Position numbers and translations under genes: made by a program
Notes under the pieces: model-generated
What the model was told of the DNA's origin: nothing
Seen by the model: the letters and a program-made list of their open reading frames with translations, nothing else
Database searches by the model: none
Shown: positions 8,006-15,365 of the stretch, piece by piece
Layout: every line of letters starts with the position of its first letter
Position numbering within the stretch: position 1 is the stretch's first letter
NCBI GenBank assembly: GCA_037446575.1
Contig: JBBIII010000058.1
Span: 1 to 15,413, forward strand
Origin: JBBIII01 sp037446575
Lineage (GTDB): Bacteria > Bacteroidota > Ignavibacteria > UBA10030
DNA length: 15,413 nt
Direction of reading: 5' to 3'

Positions 8006-10776
8006 ATACTCCCATTGTCATAAATCCGGTTGATAGTCTGATCGAAACTGTCGCATTGCAGTTGGATACAAGCGAGAGAGATTTATCAAATTACGCTGTT
8101 ATTTTTCCCGGAAAGCGTCCTGCGCATTTTTTGCGCAAGGAAATTGCCCTGCGAATTAGCGGAAGCTTTCTTCCACCAAAAATATTTTCAATAGATGATT
8201 TTATCAAATCATTATTTCAATCATTTATTAGTGAAAAGTTTAAAGACATCGAACCGATTGATGCAGTAACTTTGCTTTATCAAGTGCATAGAGAGTTAAA
8301 AGAAAAATTGGGAGGTGATTACTTTGCATCGTTCGATTCATTTATTCCTATCGGATTGAAGTTATTTGCGGAATTGGAGGAGCTAAAACTTGCTAATATT
8401 CCCGAGCAAAATATTAAAGATATAATTTCACAACTAAGTTATAACCGACTTTACTCGCTTGCTGAATATTACAGAAAATTTTACTTGATAGTAGAAGATG
8501 GCAAATACTTAACCCGGTCTCTTCGTTATGCTAAAGTTGCAGAACAAATCGAGAATATTAATTTGGAGAAATACAAAAAGGTAATTATAGCGGGATTATA
8601 CAAGCTGACAAACACAGAGAAAATAATTTATGAAAAACTTTCCAAGCTATCGAATGTATATTTTATATATCAAACAGATAAGATCGGGGATGATGTCGGC
8701 GCTCCGGAATATCATTTTATAAATGCGCCGGATACACATGGTCAGGTATTTGCGCTTTCTGCTATCATTAAAAAGGAGATAGAGGAGAAAGGAAGAATTG
8801 ATGAACATTCTGTTGTTGTTTTATCTACATCCGACGCTTTATTTCCACTTGTTAATCATACCTTATCAATTTTAAAACCCGAGAATTACAACATAGCTTT
8901 GGGATATCCGATTTCAAGAACACCTCTCTACGGTTTCATAAACAGCTTAATGGAATTACTTTGCAGTAGGCAGGGTGAAGGATATTCTGCCTCTCACTAT
9001 ATCAAGTTTTTACTTCACCCATACACGAAAAATATCAGATATGGTAGTCGCTCTGATGTAACCCGAATTCTTTTTCATGCAATTGAATCAAACTTAATAA
9101 AAGATTCATCTCAAATTCAGGTTGCTTTAGAAGGGATTGAAGATTTAGATGAATTATTTACAAATGTTGCGTTTGCTGTAAGCAAGGAAACTGATGGGAT
9201 ACACCCGAATGAACTAAAAGAGCATCTGAAAGAAATTCATAACAAGACGATTAGAATATTTGAGAATGTGAATAATCTTGGGGACTATGCCCGGAAGAAT
9301 ATAGAAGTGCTCAGTTATCTCTATGACCATAGCACTGCCAACTTGCATCCTCTATTTCGTCCTTATGCTGAAGCAATTTTAGAAGTCTTTGCACAGCTTG
9401 ATAATTCGCTGATCGGTGAAATGTCTTTAGATAATATCGAAGGATATTTTAATTTTCTTAAGCAATATATAGAATCGCAAAATGTTCCTTTCACCGGAAC
9501 TCCTTTGAGAGGTCTACAGGTTCTTGGACTATTGGAAACGCGCGGATTAAAGTTCGATAATGTTTATTTAATAAATGCAAATGATGATGTTCTGCCGGGT
9601 AGAGGTGGAAGTGATATGCTGTTACCTCAGAAATTGCGAGAGAGTTTAGGATTAGAAACAAATAGTGATAGAGACGAGCTTAGCGAGCATTACTTTAATT
9701 TACTTGTGCGCGGTGCAAAACAAGTTCATTTTTTCTTTGAAGAATCGGATAAACATAGTAAAAGCCGTTTTATTGAACGTATCTTATGGGAAAAGCAGAA
9801 AACGGATAAATCACATTGTTACGATAACTACATTGCAAATGTAAGGTATAAAGTAAAACTTACCAGCGACAATGTTGAACCAATTCCTAAAACGAATAAA
9901 ATAATTGAAATATTAAATGGATTCACTTTTTCATCGAGCGCGCTGGACACCTATCTTCAATGCCAGATTAGATTCTTCTATCGGTATATCCTGCATTTAA
10001 AAGAGAAAGAAGAAATTGGCGATGATATTGATAGTCGGGAAATTGGACTTTTTATACATGAAGCGCTGAGTAATTTCTATCGACCTTTTATCGGAAGAAA
10101 AATTGAATATCAGGATTTAGATACCAAGCGAATGGAAATACTAGTAGATGATTTATTTGCAAAGAAATTTGGAGAAGCGCCGGCAGGTGCTTTGTTTTTA
10201 TCAAAGAGGCAGATCAAAAAGCAACTCAACATTATGTTAACAAATTATCAGAAGAGAATTTTAGATAAGGGCGATATAATAGTAAAAAGCATTGAGGATG
10301 ATATTGATGTTGAAGCTTTTCAAGTGAAGTTTTCAGGAAGAATTGATCGTATAGAACAGCGGGGTGATCATCTGTACATCCTTGATTATAAAACTGGGGT
10401 AATGCCTTCTAAACCGGATATTAATTTTAAAAAATTTGATATTAATGAGCGTGCAAGCTGGAGCGATGCGATTACGTCGGTTCAATTGCCTGTATATTTG
10501 CTTATGTATAACATTAAAACCGGAATTCCGATAGAGCAAATAATACCAGCATATCTTTATTTAGGTGAAAATAATTTGGGAATTGAAAGTGAATATAAAT
10601 TTTTCGAGGATGGGAACGAAAGGGCAGAAGTGTTCAATAAAATAAAGGAGCTTATCGAAAAGTTGATATGTGAAATTCGTAATCCCGGTAGTGATTTTAT
10701 TCCGCCAGACGATTTGAATAAAACTTGCAAAACCTGTCCATTTATTACACTTTGTGGAACGAACTGGATAAAATAA
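8002..10776 (+). CDS. addB: AddB-like PD-(D/E)XK nuclease subunit with Fe-S cysteines, no Walker A
   Basis: A 924-residue protein that starts inside the addA stop codon (ATGA, 8002-8005), which indicates translational coupling. The N terminus (VIFPGKRPAHFLRKEIA, about 33-49) aligns by position with the helicase motif I region of AddB proteins but has no GxGKT, so it should not bind ATP there. A degenerate helicase-like segment, LLETRGLKFDNVYLINANDD, lies at about 508-527. The C-terminal nuclease has H686, D782 in GRIDRIE, DYKTG with D795 and K797, and Q828. Cysteines at 654, 909, 912 and 918 (one upstream, then Cx2Cx5C) reproduce the 4Fe-4S staple known from AddB and Dna2 nucleases. The expected role is the second nuclease and scaffold subunit of a heterodimer with AddA, cutting the opposite strand during break processing. 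It could also be annotated simply as a PD-(D/E)XK nuclease family protein; the gene pairing and cysteine spacing favour AddB. Confidence 0.82.
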   Translation: MNTPIVINPVDSLIETVALQLDTSERDLSNYAVIFPGKRPAHFLRKEIALRISGSFLPPKIFSIDDFIKSLFQSFISEKFKDIEPIDAVTLLYQVHRELKEKLGGDYFASFDSFIPIGLKLFAELEELKLANIPEQNIKDIISQLSYNRLYSLAEYYRKFYLIVEDGKYLTRSLRYAKVAEQIENINLEKYKKVIIAGLYKLTNTEKIIYEKLSKLSNVYFIYQTDKIGDDVGAPEYHFINAPDTHGQVFALSAIIKKEIEEKGRIDEHSVVVLSTSDALFPLVNHTLSILKPENYNIALGYPISRTPLYGFINSLMELLCSRQGEGYSASHYIKFLLHPYTKNIRYGSRSDVTRILFHAIESNLIKDSSQIQVALEGIEDLDELFTNVAFAVSKETDGIHPNELKEHLKEIHNKTIRIFENVNNLGDYARKNIEVLSYLYDHSTANLHPLFRPYAEAILEVFAQLDNSLIGEMSLDNIEGYFNFLKQYIESQNVPFTGTPLRGLQVLGLLETRGLKFDNVYLINANDDVLPGRGGSDMLLPQKLRESLGLETNSDRDELSEHYFNLLVRGAKQVHFFFEESDKHSKSRFIERILWEKQKTDKSHCYDNYIANVRYKVKLTSDNVEPIPKTNKIIEILNGFTFSSSALDTYLQCQIRFFYRYILHLKEKEEIGDDIDSREIGLFIHEALSNFYRPFIGRKIEYQDLDTKRMEILVDDLFAKKFGEAPAGALFLSKRQIKKQLNIMLTNYQKRILDKGDIIVKSIEDDIDVEAFQVKFSGRIDRIEQRGDHLYILDYKTGVMPSKPDINFKKFDINERASWSDAITSVQLPVYLLMYNIKTGIPIEQIIPAYLYLGENNLGIESEYKFFEDGNERAEVFNKIKELIEKLICEIRNPGSDFIPPDDLNKTCKTCPFITLCGTNWIK

Positions 10777-10784
10777 AACTAAAC

Positions 10785-11087
10785 ATTATTAAGCCTATAT
10801 TAATTATCAAGATCGTTTCAGCAATAGCGCTGATTGTTGTTCCACCTGCATTCGGGTTAAGGGGAAATGTTACTCATAAAGAAATAGTTGAAACAAAATT
10901 GTGAATAATCTTGAACAGAGATCGACGATTTCGAAAATGGGAAAAAGCGCTTGACTCGTTCACGGAAAAGCAAAAAAGCAAAGCAATTCTTGAAATTGAT
11001 TTGAAAAAGTTTGGTAATGAAGGTTGAGAACTTGTAACGCTCGAACGTGAAACTGGTTTTGCAATATTTAAGAGAATAGCACAGTAG
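10785..11087 (+). pseudogene. Possible decayed small gene (three in-frame stops), unidentified
   Basis: One + frame, starting right after addB, reads like protein: a hydrophobic stretch (PILIIKIVSAIALIVVPPAF, about 10794-10853), then a charged region encoding FRKWEKALDSFTEKQKSKAI and, further on, LVTLERETGFAIFKRIAQ. It is broken by TGA at 10902, TGA at 11025 and TAG at 11085, and no ATG opens it. The codon ATA at 10773, overlapping the addB stop, sits where a start would be expected. I cannot name the family. It may instead be chance: the frame is only about 100 codons and the evidence is compositional. Confidence 0.3.
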
Positions 11088-11180
11088 TATTTTTTAGGTC
11101 GTTCATAGAGAGCCCTTTGATTCATTAGATATTTTTAAATACACAACTTTATTCAGACATCTAAAATATTCGATTTATAT

Positions 11181-11245
11181 GTCATTGCGATCCCGATGAA
11201 ATCGGGAGAAGCAATCTCAATACTTAATAAGCGCCTCGCAATGAC
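11181..11245. repeat. Compact palindromic interspersed repeat
   Basis: The outer arms GTCATTGCGA (11181-11190) and TCGCAATGAC (11236-11245) are perfect 10-bp inverted repeats. Directly inside the left arm is a second hairpin, TCCCGAT (11191-11197) with ATCGGGA (11201-11207) around a GAA loop, followed by GAAGCAATCTC (11208-11218). The motif GTCATTGCGA...GAAGCAATCTC belongs to a palindromic repeat class seen in intergenic DNA of many bacterial genomes; that is established background. In fuller copies the GAAGCAATCTC part is mirrored by GAGATTGCTTC; here that partner is missing, so this copy looks shortened. It lies between convergent genes and could act as a transcriptional barrier. Confidence 0.75.
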
Positions 11246-11488
11246 TTTTATATTAAATTTTTCAGAAGTCTCTTATAACTATATTTTTGTTATATGCTGA
11301 ATATCCCGTTTTTAAATTTAAGACAGAGAAAAGAATTAGACGAAGAGAGATCAATACTCACATCTCTTGATATGAATCAGACTGTATTTTTAATTTCGGG
11401 CATTTCCCATTCTTTTTTTATGATTAGAGTCTGCAGTTACAGAAATGAGTACGTGAATTGTATTTCTTTAAGTCCAATCTTTTGGTTT
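11246..11488. other. Intergenic stretch without a recognisable feature
   Basis: AT-rich DNA between the palindromic repeat and the end of the GDCCVxC gene. Short open frames exist on both strands (for example + 11294-11509), but they have no ribosome binding site, show no recognisable protein motif, and one overlaps the real gene on the other strand. No good terminator hairpin for the leftward transcript is visible. Together with the remnant at 10785-11087 and the repeat at 11181, this makes up a roughly 700-bp region with no intact gene. Confidence 0.5.
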
Positions 11489-11713
11489 TTAACAACAGCA
11501 TTGATCTAATATATTGGAATTATGTTCATCTTGTTTTGGCGGACATTTCACACTACCATACGAGCAAAACACACAACAATCACCTGCTTGAGGACGCAAT
11601 ACTGTATGGCAATGTTCGCATTCATAAAAGAATTGACATGCATCTTCTGGCATACGCTCCCGCTTCTGATATCCACACTGAGGACAAGTTATTATTGAAT
11701 AGTATTCTATCAT
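11489..11713 (-). CDS. Small cysteine-rich GDCCVxC-domain protein
   Basis: A 74-residue cytoplasmic protein with 12 cysteines. It has two CxxC-type pairs (C10/C13 and C32/C35), the family signature GDCCVFC (44-50: C46, C47, C50) followed by SYGSVKCPP (C57), and a terminal CCC (72-74). It matches the GDCCVxC domain-containing (seleno)protein family, which from memory is often found beside mercury, arsenic and other thiophilic-metal genes and has selenocysteine forms. Here every position is an ordinary TGT/TGC cysteine codon and no TGA is read through. Zinc-ribbon-like metal or metalloid binding is the likely property; the reaction, if any, is unknown. The ATG lies 7 bp after the stop codon of the MuiA-like gene, so the two are almost certainly co-transcribed. 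An overlapping + frame at 11458-11736 is rejected in its favour. Confidence 0.85.
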   Translation of the reverse strand: MIEYYSIITCPQCGYQKRERMPEDACQFFYECEHCHTVLRPQAGDCCVFCSYGSVKCPPKQDEHNSNILDQCCC

Positions 11714-11720
11714 TCGATTT

Positions 11721-13676
11721 TCACTTTAATCCGTAAGGGAAAACATCAGATGGATGTTCAACTGCAAATTTGATATTAATGGTTCTTTTTTCTTTAGCGG
11801 AGAGCATTAAATACCAATTAAATATTCCATCTGAATTAGGTCGAAAAGTGCTTGGATCAGGTTCTATTTGTTTGACCACAATTTTTTCATTACGCGATAT
11901 TGGAATTTGATCGCTAAGTTTTACTTCAATCGGATAATTTTTATGACTTTCTATTTTTAACTCGAATTCATAGGTCAGGCGAATTTTTTTTGAAAATGTT
12001 CCAACAGTTTCAGTAAATTTATTTATAAGCTTTCGTTCAACACTCAATGCTTCATCAATACCCAGATTGATGTTAAACGAATCATTAGGCATAATTGTTT
12101 TCAAGTGAGTAGAGGTTACGAACGAATTGTCTATAAAAACATTAACCTGACCTGCAAGCAAAGGGTAATCCTTTGCATTTATTCCTTTTCCTGTTAAATA
12201 TGCTGATTGTACAATTTTCGGGACTACGTCATAAGAAAAGTCTATTGGAATGTCCTCAAATGAAATTCCTACTTTATGATTTTGATTGTCGCTTGATATA
12301 GACTGTTTCGAACTAATTTTAAAATTCGATGATGTAAGCTCTGTAGAAGTAACTGATTCTACTTGTTCAATAACATTGTATTGAGATAATGCGGATTCTT
12401 CGGACGATTTCGTCTGTGCCATTACAACTACTTCTTCACTTTCAATTGCTAAAGGTTGAAGATAAATATTTTGGCGAACTCCGTAGGATTTTGAAATTCT
12501 AATATTATGAATAACCTCTCTCTTGTACCCGATGAATGAGATACTTAAAGAATAATTTCCTTCTGGGATGTTGTATATGGCATAGTAACCATCAATATTT
12601 GTTGAATAGCCTAAAGATGTTCCAGTTAAAACGATATTTGCGCCGACTAGTGGTTCGTTTGAGTCAGCATCTAATACCTTGCCTGTGATTGAATTCGAAA
12701 AAGTAGTTCTTTCTGAAAGAGGCTGGCTGATTGATATTTTTTTCCTGCTGGGATAACCAGTACGGGAAATAGCAGGTGTCGTTATATCAATGTACCATGG
12801 GAAAATGTTTGGTTTTTTACTACTTATAGCTGGCTTTGCTGTAGAAAGAGTTAATGAAATGTTATTCCAATCTTCACCAGAACTTTGACGGACAAGACCG
12901 GAGTAAAATAATTGTAACGTTTTATCTGATGAATTGATTCGGGCTTCGTATATTGGAGTCCAGCTTGCCTCTGAAATTAAATATGATATTTCAATTTGTA
13001 TAGGACACGATTGTAATGCATTAATAGTTATTATTACTTGTTTTTCTTCTTTAGTTGAATATTGTGTTGTATTTTGAATTTCCGTTTCTAATGCTTTAAT
13101 TTTTTCCTGTTTGCTATCAATTTTCTGCTTTATAGATTCTATTTTTTCAGAATAATCAGTTTTCTTTTTTTCAATGAAAAGAAGCAATTTATCCCATTCT
13201 TCAATTGATGCTTTTTGTGTTGGATTTGGCCCGGTTAAACTTTTTGAGTAATTATCACGAAGTGCGTCGATAACACCTAATTGTGATTTTAGTAAATTGC
13301 TTTTTCGTTCTAACGCATTCTTTTCGGTTTGTAAATTCCTTAAGCGATTATTAAGCTCTGAAATTCTAATCTCTGGAATCGTATCAAGATATTTCTGTTC
13401 GATTTTTATATCTGTAATTTTAACAGTTTTTTCCGATAGACCAGAAATACGCAGGGATTGATCAATCAAAGTAGCCGGTAGATGATTAATAATTAAGGAG
13501 TTTACACCAGTAACAATATTTTCTTTAGCCGTGCGTGTAATTAATGCTCTATCAGTATAAACGGTAACTTTTGTTACAGCAGACTTAAGATTAATTTCTT
13601 TTGCAGGCGTGGTATTATAGTGTAGACTTAATAGTAATAGAATGGTTAAATAATTCAAGTTATGAGGAGTAGCCAT
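11721..13676 (-). CDS. MuiA-family (DUF4140/DUF4139) envelope protein with inserted CNA-B-like domain
   Basis: A 651-residue protein. Residues 9-20 form a hydrophobic N-terminal signal-like segment. Residues 32-97 are a DUF4140 domain (VTKVTVYTDRALITRTA, 34-50), followed by a coiled coil at about 103-205. The DUF4139 domain begins near 213 and contains SEASWTPIYEARI (235-247) and SGEDWNNISLTLSTAKPA (266-283). It is then interrupted at about 328-412 by a carboxypeptidase-regulatory-like domain (ITGKVLDADSNEPLVGANI onward, through GYYAIYNIPEGNYSLSISFIGYK and IYLQPL). The remaining DUF4139 part resumes near 483 (DVVPKIVQSAYLTGKG) and runs to the C terminus. The family is named for mucoidy inhibitor A; the molecular role is unknown, and location outside the cytoplasm is inferred from the signal segment. 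The start at 13676 has AGGTG a few bases upstream. It follows arsC by 62 bp with no visible terminator, so it may be read from the ars promoter or from its own. Confidence 0.82.
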   Translation of the reverse strand: MATPHNLNYLTILLLLSLHYNTTPAKEINLKSAVTKVTVYTDRALITRTAKENIVTGVNSLIINHLPATLIDQSLRISGLSEKTVKITDIKIEQKYLDTIPEIRISELNNRLRNLQTEKNALERKSNLLKSQLGVIDALRDNYSKSLTGPNPTQKASIEEWDKLLLFIEKKKTDYSEKIESIKQKIDSKQEKIKALETEIQNTTQYSTKEEKQVIITINALQSCPIQIEISYLISEASWTPIYEARINSSDKTLQLFYSGLVRQSSGEDWNNISLTLSTAKPAISSKKPNIFPWYIDITTPAISRTGYPSRKKISISQPLSERTTFSNSITGKVLDADSNEPLVGANIVLTGTSLGYSTNIDGYYAIYNIPEGNYSLSISFIGYKREVIHNIRISKSYGVRQNIYLQPLAIESEEVVVMAQTKSSEESALSQYNVIEQVESVTSTELTSSNFKISSKQSISSDNQNHKVGISFEDIPIDFSYDVVPKIVQSAYLTGKGINAKDYPLLAGQVNVFIDNSFVTSTHLKTIMPNDSFNINLGIDEALSVERKLINKFTETVGTFSKKIRLTYEFELKIESHKNYPIEVKLSDQIPISRNEKIVVKQIEPDPSTFRPNSDGIFNWYLMLSAKEKRTINIKFAVEHPSDVFPYGLK

Positions 13677-13738
13677 AATACACCTATAATTAAGAATTTA
13701 TAATGCGAATTATTGCTCAAAATTTATCGGATTTAAGT

Positions 13739-14176
13739 TTAATAAGCAAGGACTGATAGAATTCCGTAAAACTTTTTCTTTATTTCATCCCTAACTTTAC
13801 GGAATACTGTAATTACGTCTTCTTCCGTCCCGGTCGCTTCCGCAGGGTCATCGAAACCGATATGTAGACGATGTGCGACTTTGCCCATAAAGACAGGGCA
13901 GGTTTCTTTTGCATTATCGCATACAGTAATAACATAATCGAAAGATTCGGAAAGAAATTGATCTACAAGTTTTGGATAGTGATTACTGATGTCTATTCCG
14001 ATTTCTTTCATCACTTGAACTGCACGCGACGAAACATGAGAGGCGGGTTTTGTTCCTGCGGAAAATACTTTGAATCTGTTGTCAAATGATTTCAAAAAAC
14101 CTTCCGCCATCTGACTTCGGCAGGAATTGCCTGTGCAAAGGATTAGGATACGCATTATTTTGTCCATCTTTGTCAT
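13739..14176 (-). CDS. arsC: Arsenate reductase, thioredoxin-coupled LMW-PTP type
   Basis: A 145-residue protein that reduces arsenate to arsenite using an internal cysteine relay recharged by thioredoxin. The phosphatase-like P-loop is CTGNSCRSQ (C14 to Q22), with R20 closing the CX5R motif. The other relay cysteines are C86 and C93 in VCDNAKETCPVF, and the acid loop is FDDPAE with D110. The spacings 14 to 86 (72) and 86 to 93 (7) equal the Cys10-Cys82-Cys89 spacing of the plasmid pI258 ArsC, so all catalytic residues are present. The first ATG overlaps the arsM stop (ATGA, 14173-14176), pointing to translational coupling. Internal starts at M4 or M8 are possible, and M8 gives the family's usual N terminus (MRILILCTGNSCR). 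The protein is complete and normal in length. Confidence 0.95.
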   Translation of the reverse strand: MTKMDKIMRILILCTGNSCRSQMAEGFLKSFDNRFKVFSAGTKPASHVSSRAVQVMKEIGIDISNHYPKLVDQFLSESFDYVITVCDNAKETCPVFMGKVAHRLHIGFDDPAEATGTEEDVITVFRKVRDEIKKKFYGILSVLAY

Positions 14177-14979
14177 TTCTCCGCATAAACCGTAATGCTA
14201 AAGATGCCAACATTGCTTTGATTATAAGCGTTTAATTGTTCAACTGTTAAAAATTTTTCTAATATTTCATTTGGAATATCAATCTTCCGATCTTTTTGTA
14301 TAGTAATATTTGTAAAGCCGGCACCTTGTATTATGCGCAAATATTCTTCTTTTTGAACAGCGCCTGCAATACATCCGGCATATAAGGTTGCTTCTTCTTT
14401 CAACTCTTTCGGAAGTTCTCCGCTCAGAACAATATCGGAAATACAAAAATGTCCGCCCGATTTTAAAATTCTGTATGTTTCTGCAAATGCTTTCTTTTTA
14501 TCCGGCACAAGGTTCATAACGCAATTGCTTACAACTACGTCGGCAGTATTTTCTTGGATTGGAATATATTCGATATCTCCGAAACGGAATTCTACATTTT
14601 TGTATCCGAGTTTTGAAGCATTTGCACGAGCTTTAGTAATCATCGATTCTGTCATATCTATGCCGATAACAATGCCGGAATCTCCTACAATTGAGCGCGC
14701 GACGAAGCAGTCATTGCCGGCTCCTGAGCCAAGGTCAATTACCGTATCACCAGATTTTATTTTTGCATACTCTGTTGGCAAGCCACATCCAAGCGCAAGA
14801 TCCGCATCCGGATTGTAACCGGGGAGCTTTGAATAATCTTCTGCCATAATTGTGAACTCTACATTTGAACAACCACAACCGCTCCCACAGCATGAAGATT
14901 GATTTTGTTCTTTGGTTTGGTTAGCAATGGCTCCATATTTTTCTTTCACCATTTTTTTTATTTCTTGCTCATTATCCAT
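14173..14979 (-). CDS. arsM: Arsenite S-adenosylmethionine methyltransferase
   Basis: A 268-residue cytoplasmic enzyme that transfers methyl groups from SAM to As(III), giving methylated and partly volatile arsenicals. The SAM-binding loop VIDLGSGAGND is at 80-90, and the acidic GIDMTESM at 106-113 follows. Conserved arsenic-binding cysteines are C65 (LGCGLP), C153 (SNCVMN) and C203 (AGCIAGA); the 50-residue gap between the last two matches characterised ArsM enzymes. An N-terminal cysteine cluster (C30, C31, C35, C37 in SSCCGSGCGC) is also present, as in many prokaryotic ArsM proteins, and may help capture arsenite. AGGAGA about 7 bases before the ATG (near 14986-14991) is a good ribosome binding site. 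An ArsR-type operator lies 23 bp upstream, and arsR precedes the gene in the same direction with a 57-bp gap. Confidence 0.95.
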   Translation of the reverse strand: MDNEQEIKKMVKEKYGAIANQTKEQNQSSCCGSGCGCSNVEFTIMAEDYSKLPGYNPDADLALGCGLPTEYAKIKSGDTVIDLGSGAGNDCFVARSIVGDSGIVIGIDMTESMITKARANASKLGYKNVEFRFGDIEYIPIQENTADVVVSNCVMNLVPDKKKAFAETYRILKSGGHFCISDIVLSGELPKELKEEATLYAGCIAGAVQKEEYLRIIQGAGFTNITIQKDRKIDIPNEILEKFLTVEQLNAYNQSNVGIFSITVYAEK

Positions 14980-15001
14980 ATATGTTCTCCTATAAAAATA
15001 T

Positions 15002-15019
15002 TATCGCAATATTACGATA
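15002..15019 (-). promoter_or_regulatory. ArsR operator in front of arsM
   Basis: The 18-bp palindrome TATCGCAATATTACGATA has a single mismatched pair (15007 with 15014). The same sequence with two substitutions occurs before arsR at 15366-15383, and both are followed on the + strand by GT, giving a shared core TATCGyAATAwTACGATAGT. This shape (inverted TATCG/CGATA arms) fits dimeric ArsR/SmtB repressors. It lies between the arsR stop and the arsM ribosome binding site, so arsM likely has its own ArsR-controlled promoter as well as read-through from arsR. Promoter boxes here are poor, so only the operator is claimed. Confidence 0.8.
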
Positions 15020-15036
15020 GTTGTATTTAAAAAATT

Positions 15037-15357
15037 TTAACAGCACAATTTTACATCAGACATAAATTGTGAAAGAAGTTGTTTTGCTTCGTTCCACGCC
15101 TTTTTGTTGATGCAATAGCAGACCTTTGGTCCTTCGATTTCTCCTTTGATGAGACCGGCATTTTTCAGCTCTGCAAGATGCTGGGAAACAGTTGCCTGCG
15201 AGAGAGGAAGTTCTTCAACGATATCACCGCACATACAGACATCCTTTTCAGCTAAAAATTGCAGAATTGCAATTCGTGCCGGATGCGCAAGCGCTTTAGC
15301 TAAATCTGCTAATTGATTTTGGTTTTTGCTGAATTTTTCTTTTTTCGAGATGCCCAT
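15037..15357 (-). CDS. arsR: ArsR/SmtB-family arsenite-responsive repressor
   Basis: A 106-residue winged-helix repressor. The DNA-reading helix is in LPLSQATVSQHLAELKNAGLI (50-70), preceded by LAKALAHPARIAILQFL (19-35), a typical ArsR-family entry. The metalloid site is C41-M-C43 at the start of the helix before the recognition helix, the CxC form of the classic ArsR ELCxC motif. Additional cysteines lie in the wing and tail (C80, C82, and the terminal C105-C106). Family knowledge: As(III) binding releases the repressor from its operator. Two operator copies, one 9 bp upstream of this gene and one before arsM, indicate autoregulation and control of arsM-arsC. The start ATG at 15357 has only a weak purine-rich leader (AAGAA), but the protein length and domain start are normal. 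Confidence 0.95.
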   Translation of the reverse strand: MGISKKEKFSKNQNQLADLAKALAHPARIAILQFLAEKDVCMCGDIVEELPLSQATVSQHLAELKNAGLIKGEIEGPKVCYCINKKAWNEAKQLLSQFMSDVKLCC

Positions 15358-15365
15358 ATTTCTTA

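Noticed and set aside
10785..11087. TGA read as tryptophan or selenocysteine, which would turn the broken frame into a roughly 100-codon gene
   Set aside because: TGA is the normal stop of the AddA-like, MuiA-like and ArsM genes in this window, a TAG still ends the frame, no ATG opens it, and no SECIS-like hairpin is evident after the TGAs.
10874..11125. 83-codon minus-strand open frame in the intergenic region
   Set aside because: No motif or ribosome binding site, and its composition reads as the complement of the coding-like + strand remnant.
11390..11425. Terminator for the leftward GDCCVxC transcript
   Set aside because: The best hairpin on the minus strand has only a 3-bp GGG/CCC stem and no T-tract after it.
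11489..11713. Selenocysteine in the GDCCVxC protein
   Set aside because: All codons in the signature are TGT/TGC or ordinary sense codons; no in-frame TGA occurs before the TAA stop.
11294..11736. Two overlapping + strand open frames (11294-11509 and 11458-11736)
   Set aside because: No ribosome binding site or recognisable motif; the second lies antisense to the well-supported GDCCVxC gene.
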